From Rhodococcus sp. 105337 (lineage in GTDB: Bacteria; Actinomycetota; Actinomycetes; Mycobacteriales; Mycobacteriaceae): a stretch of DNA of 38,295 nt. Under the pieces are notes generated by a model, which worked only from the letters and a program-made list of their open reading frames with translations, did not search any database and was not told the DNA's origin. The first letter of the stretch is position 1, and each line of letters begins with the position of its first letter. Shown here piece after piece: positions 7,977 to 17,752 of this stretch. The stretch is from contig NZ_JABAGQ010000018.1 in the NCBI RefSeq assembly GCF_012844225.1, forward strand, positions 1 to 38,295. Direction: 5' to 3'. A program made the position numbers and the translations under genes.

Positions 7977-8011
7977 CCGTCCATGTATACGAAGGGCGAC
8001 ACGCACACCTC

Positions 8012-8335
8012 GTGAAACAGAACAACGACGCCGAAGACAAGTTCGACGACGAGAACTTCCCTGCGTACAGCATGGGACGCGCCGCCGAGCTGCTCGGCGT
8101 CACCCAAGCCTTCCTCCGGAGTCTCGACACCGCGAACCTGGTCAATCCGATGCGGTCGGAAGGCGGGCACCGGCGGTATTCGCGATATCAGCTCCGCATC
8201 GCCGCCCGCGCGAGGGAACTCGTCGACCAGGGCACCGCACTCGATGCGGCGTGCCGGATCATCATCCTGGAGGATCAGCTCACCGAAGCCCTCCGCATCA
8301 ACGACGAACTGCGCCGAAGCAAACACGACGAGTAA
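8012..8335 (+). CDS. Small MerR/BldC-type helix-turn-helix transcriptional regulator
   Basis: A 107-residue DNA-binding protein. The MerR-type winged helix-turn-helix runs from about residue 19 to 63: YSMGRAAELLGVTQAFLRSLDTAN followed by the wing SEGGHRRYSRYQLR. A C-terminal helix (ARELVDQGTALDAACRIIILEDQLTEALRIND) probably dimerises; there is no metal or drug-binding domain. The start is uncertain: GTG 8012 is chosen because an extension upstream would read through the 7948-7976 hairpin, but its nearest purine-rich site (GAAGGG, 7991-7996) is 15 bases away. An in-frame GTG at 7916 is the alternative. It converges on the YbdD/CstA pair with 12 bases between stops. Target unknown. Confidence 0.82.
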   Translation: MKQNNDAEDKFDDENFPAYSMGRAAELLGVTQAFLRSLDTANLVNPMRSEGGHRRYSRYQLRIAARARELVDQGTALDAACRIIILEDQLTEALRINDELRRSKHDE

Positions 8336-8347
8336 CCGGCAACGCGG

Positions 8348-8530
8348 TCAGCAGCACCTCGCGCCGGGGTTCGCGTCCGCGTCCGCGTGACGCTCCCGCC
8401 AGTACTGACGCTCGCTCGGGACAGGACATCCCGGGTGGAGCCTGCGGTGCAGTTCCACGTAGCGCGCATAGTCGTGGTCACCCATCAACGCTCCGAGCCA
8501 CCACCACACTCGGCGCAGTACCGCGGTCAT
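8348..8530 (-). CDS. YbdD/YjiX-family small protein (DUF466)
   Basis: A 60-residue protein, MTAVLRRVWWWLGALMGDH at its start and ending NPGARCC, matching the short YbdD/YjiX family that accompanies CstA-type transporters in many bacteria. The segment DYARYVELHRRLHPGCPVPS is the family hallmark. Its ATG (8530-8528) overlaps the cstA stop as ATGA, so it is translationally coupled to the transporter. Family function is not settled; it is thought to support CstA/BtsT transport. Confidence 0.88.
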   Translation of the reverse strand: MTAVLRRVWWWLGALMGDHDYARYVELHRRLHPGCPVPSERQYWRERHADADANPGARCC

Positions 8531-10854
8531 GAGGTGCCCGTCTTCTCGTGAGCGTGCCGGCGCAACGGGCCGTCCCGAGTCACCGCCGCACCGGGAGGCC
8601 GGACCTTGCCCGACGCGATCAGTTCGTCCCACTGCTTCTGCAACTCCCGCTCGGCAGGGGTCGGAACGAACCCAGCGGGAGCGAAGATCTTGGACGGTAC
8701 GTCCGGCGACTCCGTCGTCGGAAGCCCACCCGCACGTACGGCCTTGACGCACACGACGAGACCCGCCGCTACCACGACGAGCACGAGTCCCGCGAACACG
8801 ATCGACAACGTGCCCTGGATGAACGTGTTCCGGATGACCGCGTCGATCTCGTCGAGGCTGTCCGCCGACCCGAACGCGGTCGCGCCCGAGTTCTTTGCGT
8901 CGACGAAGGCGCGGTGCTGTGCCCAGTACCCCACCGCCCGGTCCGAGGAGAAGATCTTCTGCCAGGACGCGGTCATCGTCACGATCAGGTCCCACACCAG
9001 CGGTACACCGGGAATCCACGCCCACTTCGTCATTCCCTTCTTCACCACGATGGTGAGAACGACGGTCAGCGCGATCGCCGCGAGCAACTGGTTGGCGATG
9101 CCGAACAGCGGGAAGAGGGTGTTGATGCCGCCGAGCGGATCGGTCACGCCCATCAGCAGGATCGCGCCCCACGCGGCGACCACGACCAGCGAGCAGAACC
9201 ATGCGCCGGGCCGCCAGGACGGATCCTTGAAGCGGCGGGCCGGACCACCGAAGTTGCCGAGCGAGTCCGAGAGCATGAAGCGGGCGACGCGGGTTCCCGC
9301 ATCCACGGTGGTGAGAATGAACAGCGCTTCGAACATGATCGCGAAGTGGTACCAGAACGACTTGAGAGCGTCGCCACCGAACAGGTCGCTGAGCACCTGG
9401 GACATACCGAACGCGAGCGTCGGCGCACCACCTGTGCGGGAGATGATCGATTCCTCCCCGACCGCTGCCGCGGCCCCGGCGATCTGCTCGGGAGTGATAT
9501 CCGGCGACGACAGGCCGAGTCCGTTGACGTAGGTCGCCGCGGTCTCCGGGGTGCCTCCGGTGAGCACTGCGGGGGCATTGAGCGCGAAGTACAGGTGCTG
9601 ATCGATGATGCAGGCCGTGACCAGCGCCATGATCGCGACGAACGACTCGGTGAGCATTCCGCCGTATCCGATCAGCCGGATCTGCTTCTCTTTCTCGAGC
9701 ATCTTCGGGGTGGTGCCCGACGAGATCAGGGCGTGGAAACCGGACAGTGCGCCGCACGCGATGGTGATGAACAAGAACGGGAACAGCGAACCTGCGAACG
9801 CGGGTCCGTTCCCGGCGACCGCGAACGACGAGACGGCCGGCATCTCGATCACGGGACGGGCGACGAGGATGCCCACGGCGAGCAGGATAATCGTGCCGAC
9901 CTTCATGAACGTCGAAAGGTAATCGCGCGGCGCGAGCAGCAGCCAGACCGGTAGTACCGACGCCGCGAACCCGTAGGCGATCATCAGCCATGCGATGGTG
10001 ACCGGAGAAAGGGTGAACCATTCCGTGCCCCAGTTCGTTTCGGCGACCCACCCACCGGAGATGATCGCCAGCAGCAACAGGGCCACTCCGATGAGCGAGA
10101 CCTCCGCGACTTTGCCGGGTCGCAGGAACCGCAGGTACACGCCCATGAACAGGGCGATCGGGATGGTCATCGCGATGGAGAACAGCCCCCACGGGCTCTC
10201 GGCCAGGGCATTGACCACGACGAGTGCGAGTACCGCGATGAGAATGACCATGATGACGAAAACCGCGATCAGGGCGGCGGTTCCGCCGACAACGCCGAGT
10301 TCTTCGCGCGCCATCTGTCCCAGGCTGCGCCCACGGCGCCGCGTCGAGATCCACAACACGAGGAAGTCCTGGACCGCTCCGGCGAAGACCACTCCGACGA
10401 CGATCCAGATCGTGCCGGGCAGATAACCCATCTGCGCGGCGAGAACCGGACCGACGAGCGGTCCCGCGCCTGCGATCGCGGCGAAATGATGACCGAACAA
10501 CACCCGCCGGTCGGTCGGCATGTAGTCCTTGCCGTTCTCGAGCACCTCGGCAGGAGTGGCACGATCGTCGCGCGGTTGCACGATCTTTCGCTCGATGAAC
10601 TTGGCATAGAACCTGTACGCGATCAGATAGGTACAGACCGCCGCGATGACGAACCACACGGCGTTGACGTCCTCGCCGCGCACCAGCGCGATCACGGCCC
10701 AGGCGACGGCACCGGCGACCGCCAAGAGGACGAACACGATGCGCGCGGTCAGCGACATCGGAGTTCGATCGACGACGCCGACCGGCGGCAGATCCGGGTC
10801 CGTACGGAGATATTCGACGTACTCGCGGCTGTGCGGCGACTGCTCGACGGCCAT
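8527..10854 (-). CDS. cstA: CstA-family carbon starvation protein / pyruvate-type transporter
   Basis: A 775-residue polytopic membrane protein. Family hallmarks include FYAKFIERKIVQPRDD, GKDYMPTDRRVLFGHHFAAIAGAGPLVGPVLAAQMGYLPG and GTTPKMLEKEKQIRLIGYGGM, with many hydrophobic segments. CstA/BtsT relatives import pyruvate or peptides under carbon limitation. The ATG at 10854 has GAGG-type purines upstream. It is followed by the coupled YbdD-like gene, the usual pairing. The 168 bases between this gene and the DUF2277 gene show no clear operator by eye. Confidence 0.92.
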   Translation of the reverse strand: MAVEQSPHSREYVEYLRTDPDLPPVGVVDRTPMSLTARIVFVLLAVAGAVAWAVIALVRGEDVNAVWFVIAAVCTYLIAYRFYAKFIERKIVQPRDDRATPAEVLENGKDYMPTDRRVLFGHHFAAIAGAGPLVGPVLAAQMGYLPGTIWIVVGVVFAGAVQDFLVLWISTRRRGRSLGQMAREELGVVGGTAALIAVFVIMVILIAVLALVVVNALAESPWGLFSIAMTIPIALFMGVYLRFLRPGKVAEVSLIGVALLLLAIISGGWVAETNWGTEWFTLSPVTIAWLMIAYGFAASVLPVWLLLAPRDYLSTFMKVGTIILLAVGILVARPVIEMPAVSSFAVAGNGPAFAGSLFPFLFITIACGALSGFHALISSGTTPKMLEKEKQIRLIGYGGMLTESFVAIMALVTACIIDQHLYFALNAPAVLTGGTPETAATYVNGLGLSSPDITPEQIAGAAAAVGEESIISRTGGAPTLAFGMSQVLSDLFGGDALKSFWYHFAIMFEALFILTTVDAGTRVARFMLSDSLGNFGGPARRFKDPSWRPGAWFCSLVVVAAWGAILLMGVTDPLGGINTLFPLFGIANQLLAAIALTVVLTIVVKKGMTKWAWIPGVPLVWDLIVTMTASWQKIFSSDRAVGYWAQHRAFVDAKNSGATAFGSADSLDEIDAVIRNTFIQGTLSIVFAGLVLVVVAAGLVVCVKAVRAGGLPTTESPDVPSKIFAPAGFVPTPAERELQKQWDELIASGKVRPPGAAVTRDGPLRRHAHEKTGTS

Positions 10855-11022
10855 TTCGGCTCCTCACCGGGTCGGCGCGGGACCGTGCGCGACGCCACGG
10901 TGGTCCGCGTCGTCGCGCACGATGCTGGCCTGCGTCACGCTACTCGCGCGAAGCCGGTGAGAACCGGGAAAATGGTCCGAATGCAGAGGTTCGGGTGCGT
11001 ACTGCTGCGGGGCTCTACAGCG

Positions 11023-11292
11023 TCAGCCGCGCGCCGCCATCCGCGCCCGGACCTCGGGACGCCGCAACGGCGGAACGGTGCGGGGAGGCTGTCTCCGTTC
11101 GGGCAGCGACGCCAGCAGCCTGGTGGTCGTCGCGGCTACCTCGGCGACAGCCTGGTCGAACGGCTCCCGGGTCGCGTCGGACAAGGACTGGATTCCGGTG
11201 ACCTTACGGACGTACTGCCGGGCGGCCGCCTCGATTTCCTCGGCGGTCGCTGCCGGCTCGAGTCCGCGCAGCTCTGTGATGTTCCGGCACAT
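11023..11292 (-). CDS. DUF2277 family protein
   Basis: An 89-residue cytoplasmic protein beginning MCRNITELRGLEPAATAEEI and continuing with AAARQYVRKVTG, the hallmark of DUF2277. It has an Arg/Pro-rich tail (PERRQPPRTVPPLRRPEVRARMAARG). The function of the family is unknown. It reads in the same direction as fadA6, about 145 bases downstream of it and separated by the terminator hairpin at 11396-11430. Confidence 0.82.
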   Translation of the reverse strand: MCRNITELRGLEPAATAEEIEAAARQYVRKVTGIQSLSDATREPFDQAVAEVAATTTRLLASLPERRQPPRTVPPLRRPEVRARMAARG

Positions 11293-11395
11293 ATCCCGAA
11301 GGGTAGTCCCGAACCACCGTTCCGACAGCGCCTAGCACGATACGGACGTATACCGGCAGCGCATCACCGAACCGTCGCGTCGGTAACACGCGCGC

Positions 11396-11430
11396 GGTGT
11401 CCGCCCCGGCCGGCAACCGGGGCGGACACC
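11396..11430 (-). terminator. Terminator of the fadE30-ipdF-kstR2-fadA6 operon
   Basis: A perfect 14-bp stem, GGTGTCCGCCCCGG with CCGGGGCGGACACC, around a seven-base loop, beginning eight bases after the fadA6 stop codon in the minus direction. It has no T run. Confidence 0.82.
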
Positions 11431-11437
11431 GAGGACG

Positions 11438-12592
11438 TCAGGAGTCGAGACGCTCGATGATCGTCACGTTGGCAGTGCCGCCGCCTTCACAGATGGTGAG
11501 CAGGCCGTAACGACCGCCGGTGCGCTCGAGTTCGTTCAGGAGCGTCGACATCAACTTGGTGCCGGTCGCGCCGAGGGGATGACCGAGCGCGATCGCGCCG
11601 CCGTTGACGTTGACCTTCGCCGGATCGGCGCCGATCTCCTTGATCCAGGCCAGCACCACCGGTGCGAACGCCTCGTTGATCTCGATCAGGTCGATGTCGT
11701 CGATCGTCAGGCCGGTCTTCTCGAGGGCGTACTGCGTCGCCGGGATCGGGGCGGTCAGCATGAAGATCGGGTCGTCGCCGCGGGCGCTGAGGTGGTGGAT
11801 CCGGGCACGGGGCTTCAGGCCGTACTTCTTCACGGCCTCGTCCGACGCCAGGAGGACAGCGGAGGCACCGTCGGAGATCTGGCTCGCAACAGCCGCCGTG
11901 ATCCGTCCGCCTTCGACGAGCGGCTGCAACGATGCCATCTTCTCGAGGCTGGTCTCGCGCGGCCCCTCGTCGACGGTCGCGTCACCGAGCGGCACGGTCT
12001 CGTTGTCGAAGCGGCCTGCCGCGATGGCGGCCTTGGCGCGCTCGTGGCTCTGCAGTGCCCACTGCTCGAGTTCCTCGCGGCTGATGTCCCACTTGTCGGC
12101 GATCATCTCGGCGCCCTTGAACTGGGACACCTCGTCGCTGCCGTAGCGCTCTGTCCAGCCCGTGGACCCGCCGAAGGGCGTGTCGAAGCCGTACTGCTGC
12201 CCGGCCGTCATCGCCGACGAGATCGGGATCTGCGACATGTTCTGCACGCCGCCCGCAATGATGAGGTCGGCGGTATTGCTCATGATCGCCTGAGCGCCGA
12301 AGTGCAGCGCCTGCTGGCTCGACCCGCACTGGCGGTCGACGGTCACCCCGGGCACGTGCTGCGGGTACCCGGCAGCGAGCCAGGCGGTGCGGGCGATGTT
12401 GCCGGCCTGACCGCCGATGGCGTCGACGCAGCCGAACACCACGTCGTCCACGTCGCCCGGGTCGATTCCGGTGCGCTCGACGACGGCCTTGATGACGTGC
12501 GCGCCGAGATCGGCCGGGTGCACGCCGGACAGTCCGCCCTTCTTCTTGCCGATCGGTGTGCGCACCGCGTCGACGATGTAGGCCTCGGTCAT
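11438..12592 (-). CDS. fadA6: FadA6, thiolase of ring C/D catabolism
   Basis: A 384-residue acetyl-CoA C-acetyltransferase that acts late in HIP breakdown on the ring-opened acyl-CoA. Catalytic cysteine in TVDRQCGSSQQALHFGAQA (about residue 91), His in NEAFAPVVLAW and GGAIALGHPLGATGTKL, and the second Cys in TICEGGGTANV are all present. It matches the remembered FadA6 (Rv3556c) sequence along its length. ATG at 12592 overlaps the kstR2 stop as ATGA, the same kstR2-fadA6 arrangement as in M. tuberculosis. Confidence 0.94.
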   Translation of the reverse strand: MTEAYIVDAVRTPIGKKKGGLSGVHPADLGAHVIKAVVERTGIDPGDVDDVVFGCVDAIGGQAGNIARTAWLAAGYPQHVPGVTVDRQCGSSQQALHFGAQAIMSNTADLIIAGGVQNMSQIPISSAMTAGQQYGFDTPFGGSTGWTERYGSDEVSQFKGAEMIADKWDISREELEQWALQSHERAKAAIAAGRFDNETVPLGDATVDEGPRETSLEKMASLQPLVEGGRITAAVASQISDGASAVLLASDEAVKKYGLKPRARIHHLSARGDDPIFMLTAPIPATQYALEKTGLTIDDIDLIEINEAFAPVVLAWIKEIGADPAKVNVNGGAIALGHPLGATGTKLMSTLLNELERTGGRYGLLTICEGGGTANVTIIERLDS

Positions 12593-13212
12593 GATTGCTC
12601 CTTATGCAGATCCGGGTTCGACAGTCCGTCGAGAACGATGGAAAGGTATTGCTGCGCAACTTGTTCTACGGTGAGGGCGCCGCCGGGGCGATACCAGCGC
12701 ACCGCGACCCACACGGTGTCGCGGACGAACCGGAAGACGAGTTCGACATCGAGATGCGGCCGGAACGTACCGTCGGCCACGCCACGCTCGAGGACACCTA
12801 TCCACAACTCCCGGAATTCGGTGTTCCGTTCGGCGATGTACGCGAAGCGTTCGCCCTCGAGGTGCTTGGCCTCGTCCTGGTAGATCGCCACCGCCGAATG
12901 CGACCTGTCGATCGACTCGTACGAGGTGGTCACCAGGGCCTCGAGCGTCGCACGGGAGTCGAGCCCCGACGCGACGATCTTGTGATACCGGTCGAACAGG
13001 TCGTCGAGGAATCCGCGCAGGATCTCGTCGACCATCGATTCCTTCGAATCGAAATGGTGGTAGAGGCTTCCCGAGAGAATCCCGGCCGCGTCGGCGATGT
13101 CGCGCACGGTGGTCGCGCGGACGCCCCGCGAAGCGAAGAGATCGGCAGCAATGGCGAGCAGTTCGGCGCGGCGTCCCGACTTACCGTTGCTGTCGTCGCG
13201 AGATGGAGTCAT
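12589..13212 (-). CDS. kstR2: KstR2, TetR-family repressor of the HIP regulon
   Basis: A 207-residue TetR-type repressor. The helix-turn-helix (ATTVRDIADAAGILSGSLYHHFDSKESMVDEIL, about residues 33-65) and the ligand-domain motif RFVRDTVWVAVRWYRPGGALT closely resemble M. tuberculosis KstR2. KstR2 is released from DNA by HIP-CoA, the product of FadD3. Both visible operators (902-919, 15311-15328) share ACCAAG and half-site symmetry. The gene sits 61 bases behind ipdF in the fadE30 operon, so repression would be autoregulatory. Confidence 0.94.
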   Translation of the reverse strand: MTPSRDDSNGKSGRRAELLAIAADLFASRGVRATTVRDIADAAGILSGSLYHHFDSKESMVDEILRGFLDDLFDRYHKIVASGLDSRATLEALVTTSYESIDRSHSAVAIYQDEAKHLEGERFAYIAERNTEFRELWIGVLERGVADGTFRPHLDVELVFRFVRDTVWVAVRWYRPGGALTVEQVAQQYLSIVLDGLSNPDLHKEQS

Positions 13213-13273
13213 GGAGACATCCTTTCAAGCTGCCGCGCGCGGTCCCGGTTGCGGGGAGCCGCGCGCGGGCGCA

Positions 13274-14085
13274 TCAGGCGCGCTGCGAGGAGACGGAGAC
13301 GACCTCGCCGGTCAGGTATGTGGTGTAGTCGCTCGCGAGCATCGCGATGGTGGCTGCGACTTCCCACACCTCCGCGGCCCGGCCGAAGGCTTCGCCCGCG
13401 GCAAGCTGGTCGAGCAGTTCCTCGCTGGTGACCTTCGCGAGGAAGGCGTGCCGGGCGATGGACGGGGCGACCGCGTTGATCCGCACTCCGTACTCCGCGG
13501 CCTCGATCGCCGAGCATCGGGTGAGCGCCATGACGCCGGCCTTCGCCGCGGCGTAATGCGCCTGCGAGTGCTGGGCACGCCAGCCGAGCACCGACGCGTT
13601 GTTGACGAGCACGCCGCCGTGATCGACCGAGCGGAAGTAGCGCAGCGCCGCGCGGGTCGCGCGGAAGGTGCTGGTGAGGGTGATGTCGAGGACGCGGTCC
13701 CACTGGTCGTCGGTCATGTCTACGATCGGGGTTTCCCCGCCGAGACCCGCGTTGTTGATGAGCACGTCGATGCGGCCGAGTTGTTCGGCGGCACCGGAGA
13801 TCAGGGCATCGACCTGTTCGGTGGACGAGACGTCGCACACGATCGACGCGACCTGCTGCTCGGGAAACTCCGCCGCGAGCTTGTCGGCGGCCTCACCGAG
13901 ACGACGCTCGTGGAAGTCGGAGACCAGCACGTCGGCGCCCTCGAGCAGTGCGCGCCGCGCCGAGGAGAACCCGATTCCGGTTCCCGCGGCGGCGGTGACG
14001 ACGACCTTCTTCCCCGTCAGCAGACCGTGGCCCGGTGTTTCGACGGGCGCGGTGGCCAGGGGTGAAATGGCGCTGGGCGAAGTGG

Positions 14086-14089
<4 letters not shown>
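13274..14089 (-). CDS. ipdF: IpdF, short-chain dehydrogenase of HIP side-chain oxidation
   Basis: A 271-residue SDR that oxidises the beta-hydroxyacyl-CoA during removal of the HIP propionyl side chain. The cofactor motif VVVTAAAGTGIGFSSA (about residues 30-45), DVLINNAGLGG and the catalytic Ser / YAAAK set (ASVLGWRAQHSQAHYAAAK) are visible. The GTG start at 14089 overlaps the fadE30 stop as GTGA. The first 25 residues are a proline/threonine-rich extension before the Rossmann fold. Gene order matches fadE30-ipdF of M. tuberculosis (Rv3560c-Rv3559c). Confidence 0.92.
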
Positions 14090-15294
<1,205 letters not shown>

Positions 15295-15310
15295 GTCTGT
15301 ACGATAACCT

Positions 15311-15328
15311 ACCAAGCAATTGCTAGGT
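15311..15328. promoter_or_regulatory. KstR2-type operator between fadE30 and fadD3
   Basis: ACCAAGCAATTGCTAGGT is an inverted repeat with one mismatched pair; the symmetry extends three bases on each side (CCT ... AGG, 15308-15331). It sits in the 44-base gap between divergent starts and reaches into the fadD3 ribosome-binding region. It is nearly identical to the site at 902-919. Confidence 0.8.
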
Positions 15329-15338
15329 AGGGAGCTAC

Positions 15339-16886
15339 GTGAACACAACACCCGGAACCACGCCGGCCGCCCTCATCCGTGCCGTCGGCGACCACGCGAA
15401 CGGACTCGCCGTCGTCGACGGCGATACCCGTCTGACCTTCTCTGAATTGCACGACCGTGTACGGGACTTCGCTGCCGCACTCGTGGCCCGCGGATTCCGG
15501 CCCGGTGACCGCGCCGCCATCTGGTCCCCCAACACTTTCCACTGGGAGATCGCCGCTTTGGGCGTGCACTGGGCGGGCGGAGTCGTCGTCCCCGTCAACA
15601 CCCGCTACACGGGCAGCGAAGCCGCCGACATCGTCGAGCGAGTGCACGCCGCAGCCCTCGTCGTGGCCGGGGAATTCCTCGGCAGCGACCGTTTCACCCA
15701 GTTGCGCAACGCTGCACCCGAACTCGTCCTTCCGACCGTCGTGCGGGTCCCGCTGGGCGGGAACGACGCTCCCCGCGACGACGTATTCGAGTGGGACGAC
15801 TTCCTGGCAACCGCGACCGAGGATCTGCGCACCGAGGCCGACGCTCGCGCGAACGCCGTGCAACCCGACGATGTGGCCGACATCCTTTTCACTTCCGGCA
15901 CCACCGGCCGCAGTAAAGGCGTACTGAGCGCGCATCGCCAGACCATCGGTGTCGCCGACGCCTGGGGTGACTGCGCCGAACTGTCTCCCGACGACAACTA
16001 TCTGATCATCAACCCGTTCTTCCACAGCTTCGGCTACAAGGCCGGCTTCATGGCGGCACTGCTCGAGGGTGCGACGGTGATCCCCATGGCGGTGTTCGAC
16101 ACCGAGAAGGTCATGGAGATCGTGTCACGGGAGAACATCAGCGTGCTTCCCGGAGCACCCACGATCTACCAGTCGATTCTCGATCACCCCCGGCGCGACG
16201 AGTACGACATGTCGACGCTCCGCATCGCCATCACGGGAGCCGCGCCGGTGCCCGTCTCCCTGGTCGAGCGGATGCAGCGGGAACTGAGCTTCGACGCGGT
16301 ACTCACCGCGTACGGGCAGACCGAAGCCGTGGTCGCCACGATGTGCCGGGTCGACGACGATCCGGTGACCGTGTCCACCTCCTCGGGCCGCGCCACCGCC
16401 GGCTTCGAGGTACGCATCGGTGAGAAGGACGAGATCCTGCTCCGCGGACCCAACGTGATGCTCGGATACCTCGACGATCCCGAGGCGACCGCCGCCACCA
16501 TCGACCCGGACGGCTGGCTGCACACGGGCGATGTCGGCGTGCTCGACGAGCGCGGTTACCTCGACATCACCGACCGGCTCAAGGACATGTACATCAGCGG
16601 CGGGTTCAACGTGTACCCGGCCGAAGTCGAAGCCGCGTTGCTCCGTGTTCCCGGGGTACACGAGGTGGCGGTCATCGGGGTGCCCGACCCGCGCATGGGC
16701 GAGGTCGGGCGGGCGTTCGTCGTCCCACTGGACGGGCAGCAGCCCACAGAGGACGACATCATCGCGTATGCCAAAGAGAAACTCGCCAACTTCAAGGTTC
16801 CGCGGTCGGTCCGGTTCGTGGACGCACTGCCCCGAAACCCGTCCGGCAAGGTACTGAAAAACGTTCTGCGTGAGGAGAAGTCATGA
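15339..16886 (+). CDS. fadD3: FadD3, HIP-CoA synthetase
   Basis: A 515-residue ANL-superfamily acyl-CoA ligase that activates HIP, the bicyclic ring C/D propionate left after ring A/B removal, and so forms the KstR2 effector. Signatures: DILFTSGTTGRSKGVLSAHR (P-loop, about residues 183-202), TAYGQTEAV, DGWLHTGDVG and the C-terminal catalytic lysine in PRNPSGKVLKN. GTG 15339 is the start, with TAGGGAG five bases upstream. Its stop overlaps the next start (ATGA). Confidence 0.93.
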   Translation: MNTTPGTTPAALIRAVGDHANGLAVVDGDTRLTFSELHDRVRDFAAALVARGFRPGDRAAIWSPNTFHWEIAALGVHWAGGVVVPVNTRYTGSEAADIVERVHAAALVVAGEFLGSDRFTQLRNAAPELVLPTVVRVPLGGNDAPRDDVFEWDDFLATATEDLRTEADARANAVQPDDVADILFTSGTTGRSKGVLSAHRQTIGVADAWGDCAELSPDDNYLIINPFFHSFGYKAGFMAALLEGATVIPMAVFDTEKVMEIVSRENISVLPGAPTIYQSILDHPRRDEYDMSTLRIAITGAAPVPVSLVERMQRELSFDAVLTAYGQTEAVVATMCRVDDDPVTVSTSSGRATAGFEVRIGEKDEILLRGPNVMLGYLDDPEATAATIDPDGWLHTGDVGVLDERGYLDITDRLKDMYISGGFNVYPAEVEAALLRVPGVHEVAVIGVPDPRMGEVGRAFVVPLDGQQPTEDDIIAYAKEKLANFKVPRSVRFVDALPRNPSGKVLKNVLREEKS

Positions 16887-17752
16887 CCGTCCCGTTCGAA
16901 CCCGACGTCGTCACCTACGAGGTGCGCGACGGCGTCGCGATCGTCACTCTCAACCGTCCCGACTACCGCAACGCGCAGAACTCGGTCATGACCTACGCCT
17001 TGGACGCCGCATTCGAGCGGGCTGTCGAAGACGACGAGGTGAAGGTGATCGTGCTGGCCGGCAACGGTAAGCACTTCTCCGCCGGCCACGATCTCGGCAC
17101 CCCGGGCCGCGACCACCACGTGCACTACGACAACAAGGCCGTCATGTGGTGGGACCACGTGGACAAGGCCGGCGGCGACCAGCGTTACGCCCGCGAGATG
17201 GAGGTGTATCTCGGGATGTGCCGCCGTTGGCGTGAGATCCCGAAGCCGACCATCGCGTCGGTGCAGGGAGCGTGCATCGCCGGCGGCCTCATGCTCGCGT
17301 GGGTGTGCGATCTGATCGTCGCCTCGGAGGACGCGTTCTTCTCCGATCCCGTGGTGCGCATGGGTATCCCGGGCGTCGAGTACTTCGCGCATCCGTGGAT
17401 TCTGGGAACGCGGTTCGCGAAGGAGATCCTCTACACCGGTGATCGCTTCAGCGCGCAGCGCGCCTACGAGGTGGGCATGGTCAGCCGGGTCGTTCCGCGT
17501 GAAGAACTCGAATCCGAAACCCTCTCTCTCGCCTCGCGTATCGCCGAGATGCCGCGCTTCGGCCTGGCGCTGACCAAGCGCGCCGTGAACCAGTGCGAAG
17601 ACCAGATGGGGATGCGCAACGGCATGGATTCCGTCTTCGGCCTGCACCACTTCGCGCACGCGCACAACGCCGAAGTGGGCGCCGACTCGCTCGGTGGCAT
17701 GAACGCCAAGTCGATGGCCGCGAGCGCGCGGCCCACCCAGGAAGGGAAGTAG
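16883..17752 (+). CDS. echA13: EchA13-like enoyl-CoA hydratase of HIP catabolism
   Basis: A 289-residue crotonase-family protein expected to hydrate the unsaturated HIP-CoA side chain. Oxyanion-hole segments NGKHFSAGHDLGTPG (about residues 60-74) and VQGACIAGGLMLAWVCD (about 128-144) are clear; the insert between them (HHVHYDNKAVMWWDHVDKAGGDQ) is longer than usual. Position between fadD3 and fadE31 matches the Rhodococcus HIP cluster, where this gene is called echA13; in M. tuberculosis echA13 lies elsewhere. ATG overlaps the fadD3 stop; the stop shares a base with the fadE31 GTG. Confidence 0.85.
   Translation: MTVPFEPDVVTYEVRDGVAIVTLNRPDYRNAQNSVMTYALDAAFERAVEDDEVKVIVLAGNGKHFSAGHDLGTPGRDHHVHYDNKAVMWWDHVDKAGGDQRYAREMEVYLGMCRRWREIPKPTIASVQGACIAGGLMLAWVCDLIVASEDAFFSDPVVRMGIPGVEYFAHPWILGTRFAKEILYTGDRFSAQRAYEVGMVSRVVPREELESETLSLASRIAEMPRFGLALTKRAVNQCEDQMGMRNGMDSVFGLHHFAHAHNAEVGADSLGGMNAKSMAASARPTQEGK

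Larger units (their letters stand above)
7591..8011 (+). ncRNA. Long structured leader or small RNA upstream of the MerR-type regulator (candidate)
   Basis: This 420-base stretch has no convincing coding content. A promoter-like pair at 7622-7650 would start a transcript near 7657, leaving roughly 350 bases before the regulator. Base-pairing visible by eye includes GGGGCC (7783-7788) with GGCCCC (7800-7805), the competing ACTCC (7775-7779) with GGAGT (7789-7793), and a perfect 13-bp hairpin at 7948-7976. It could be a cis-acting leader with an attenuator or an independent small RNA ended by that hairpin. I recognise no known riboswitch class. Confidence 0.45.

Noticed and set aside
8348-10867. 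839-codon open frame on the minus strand overlapping cstA in another frame
   Set aside because: Only its last 60 codons correspond to a real protein (YbdD-like). The rest is Arg-rich shadow sequence of cstA.
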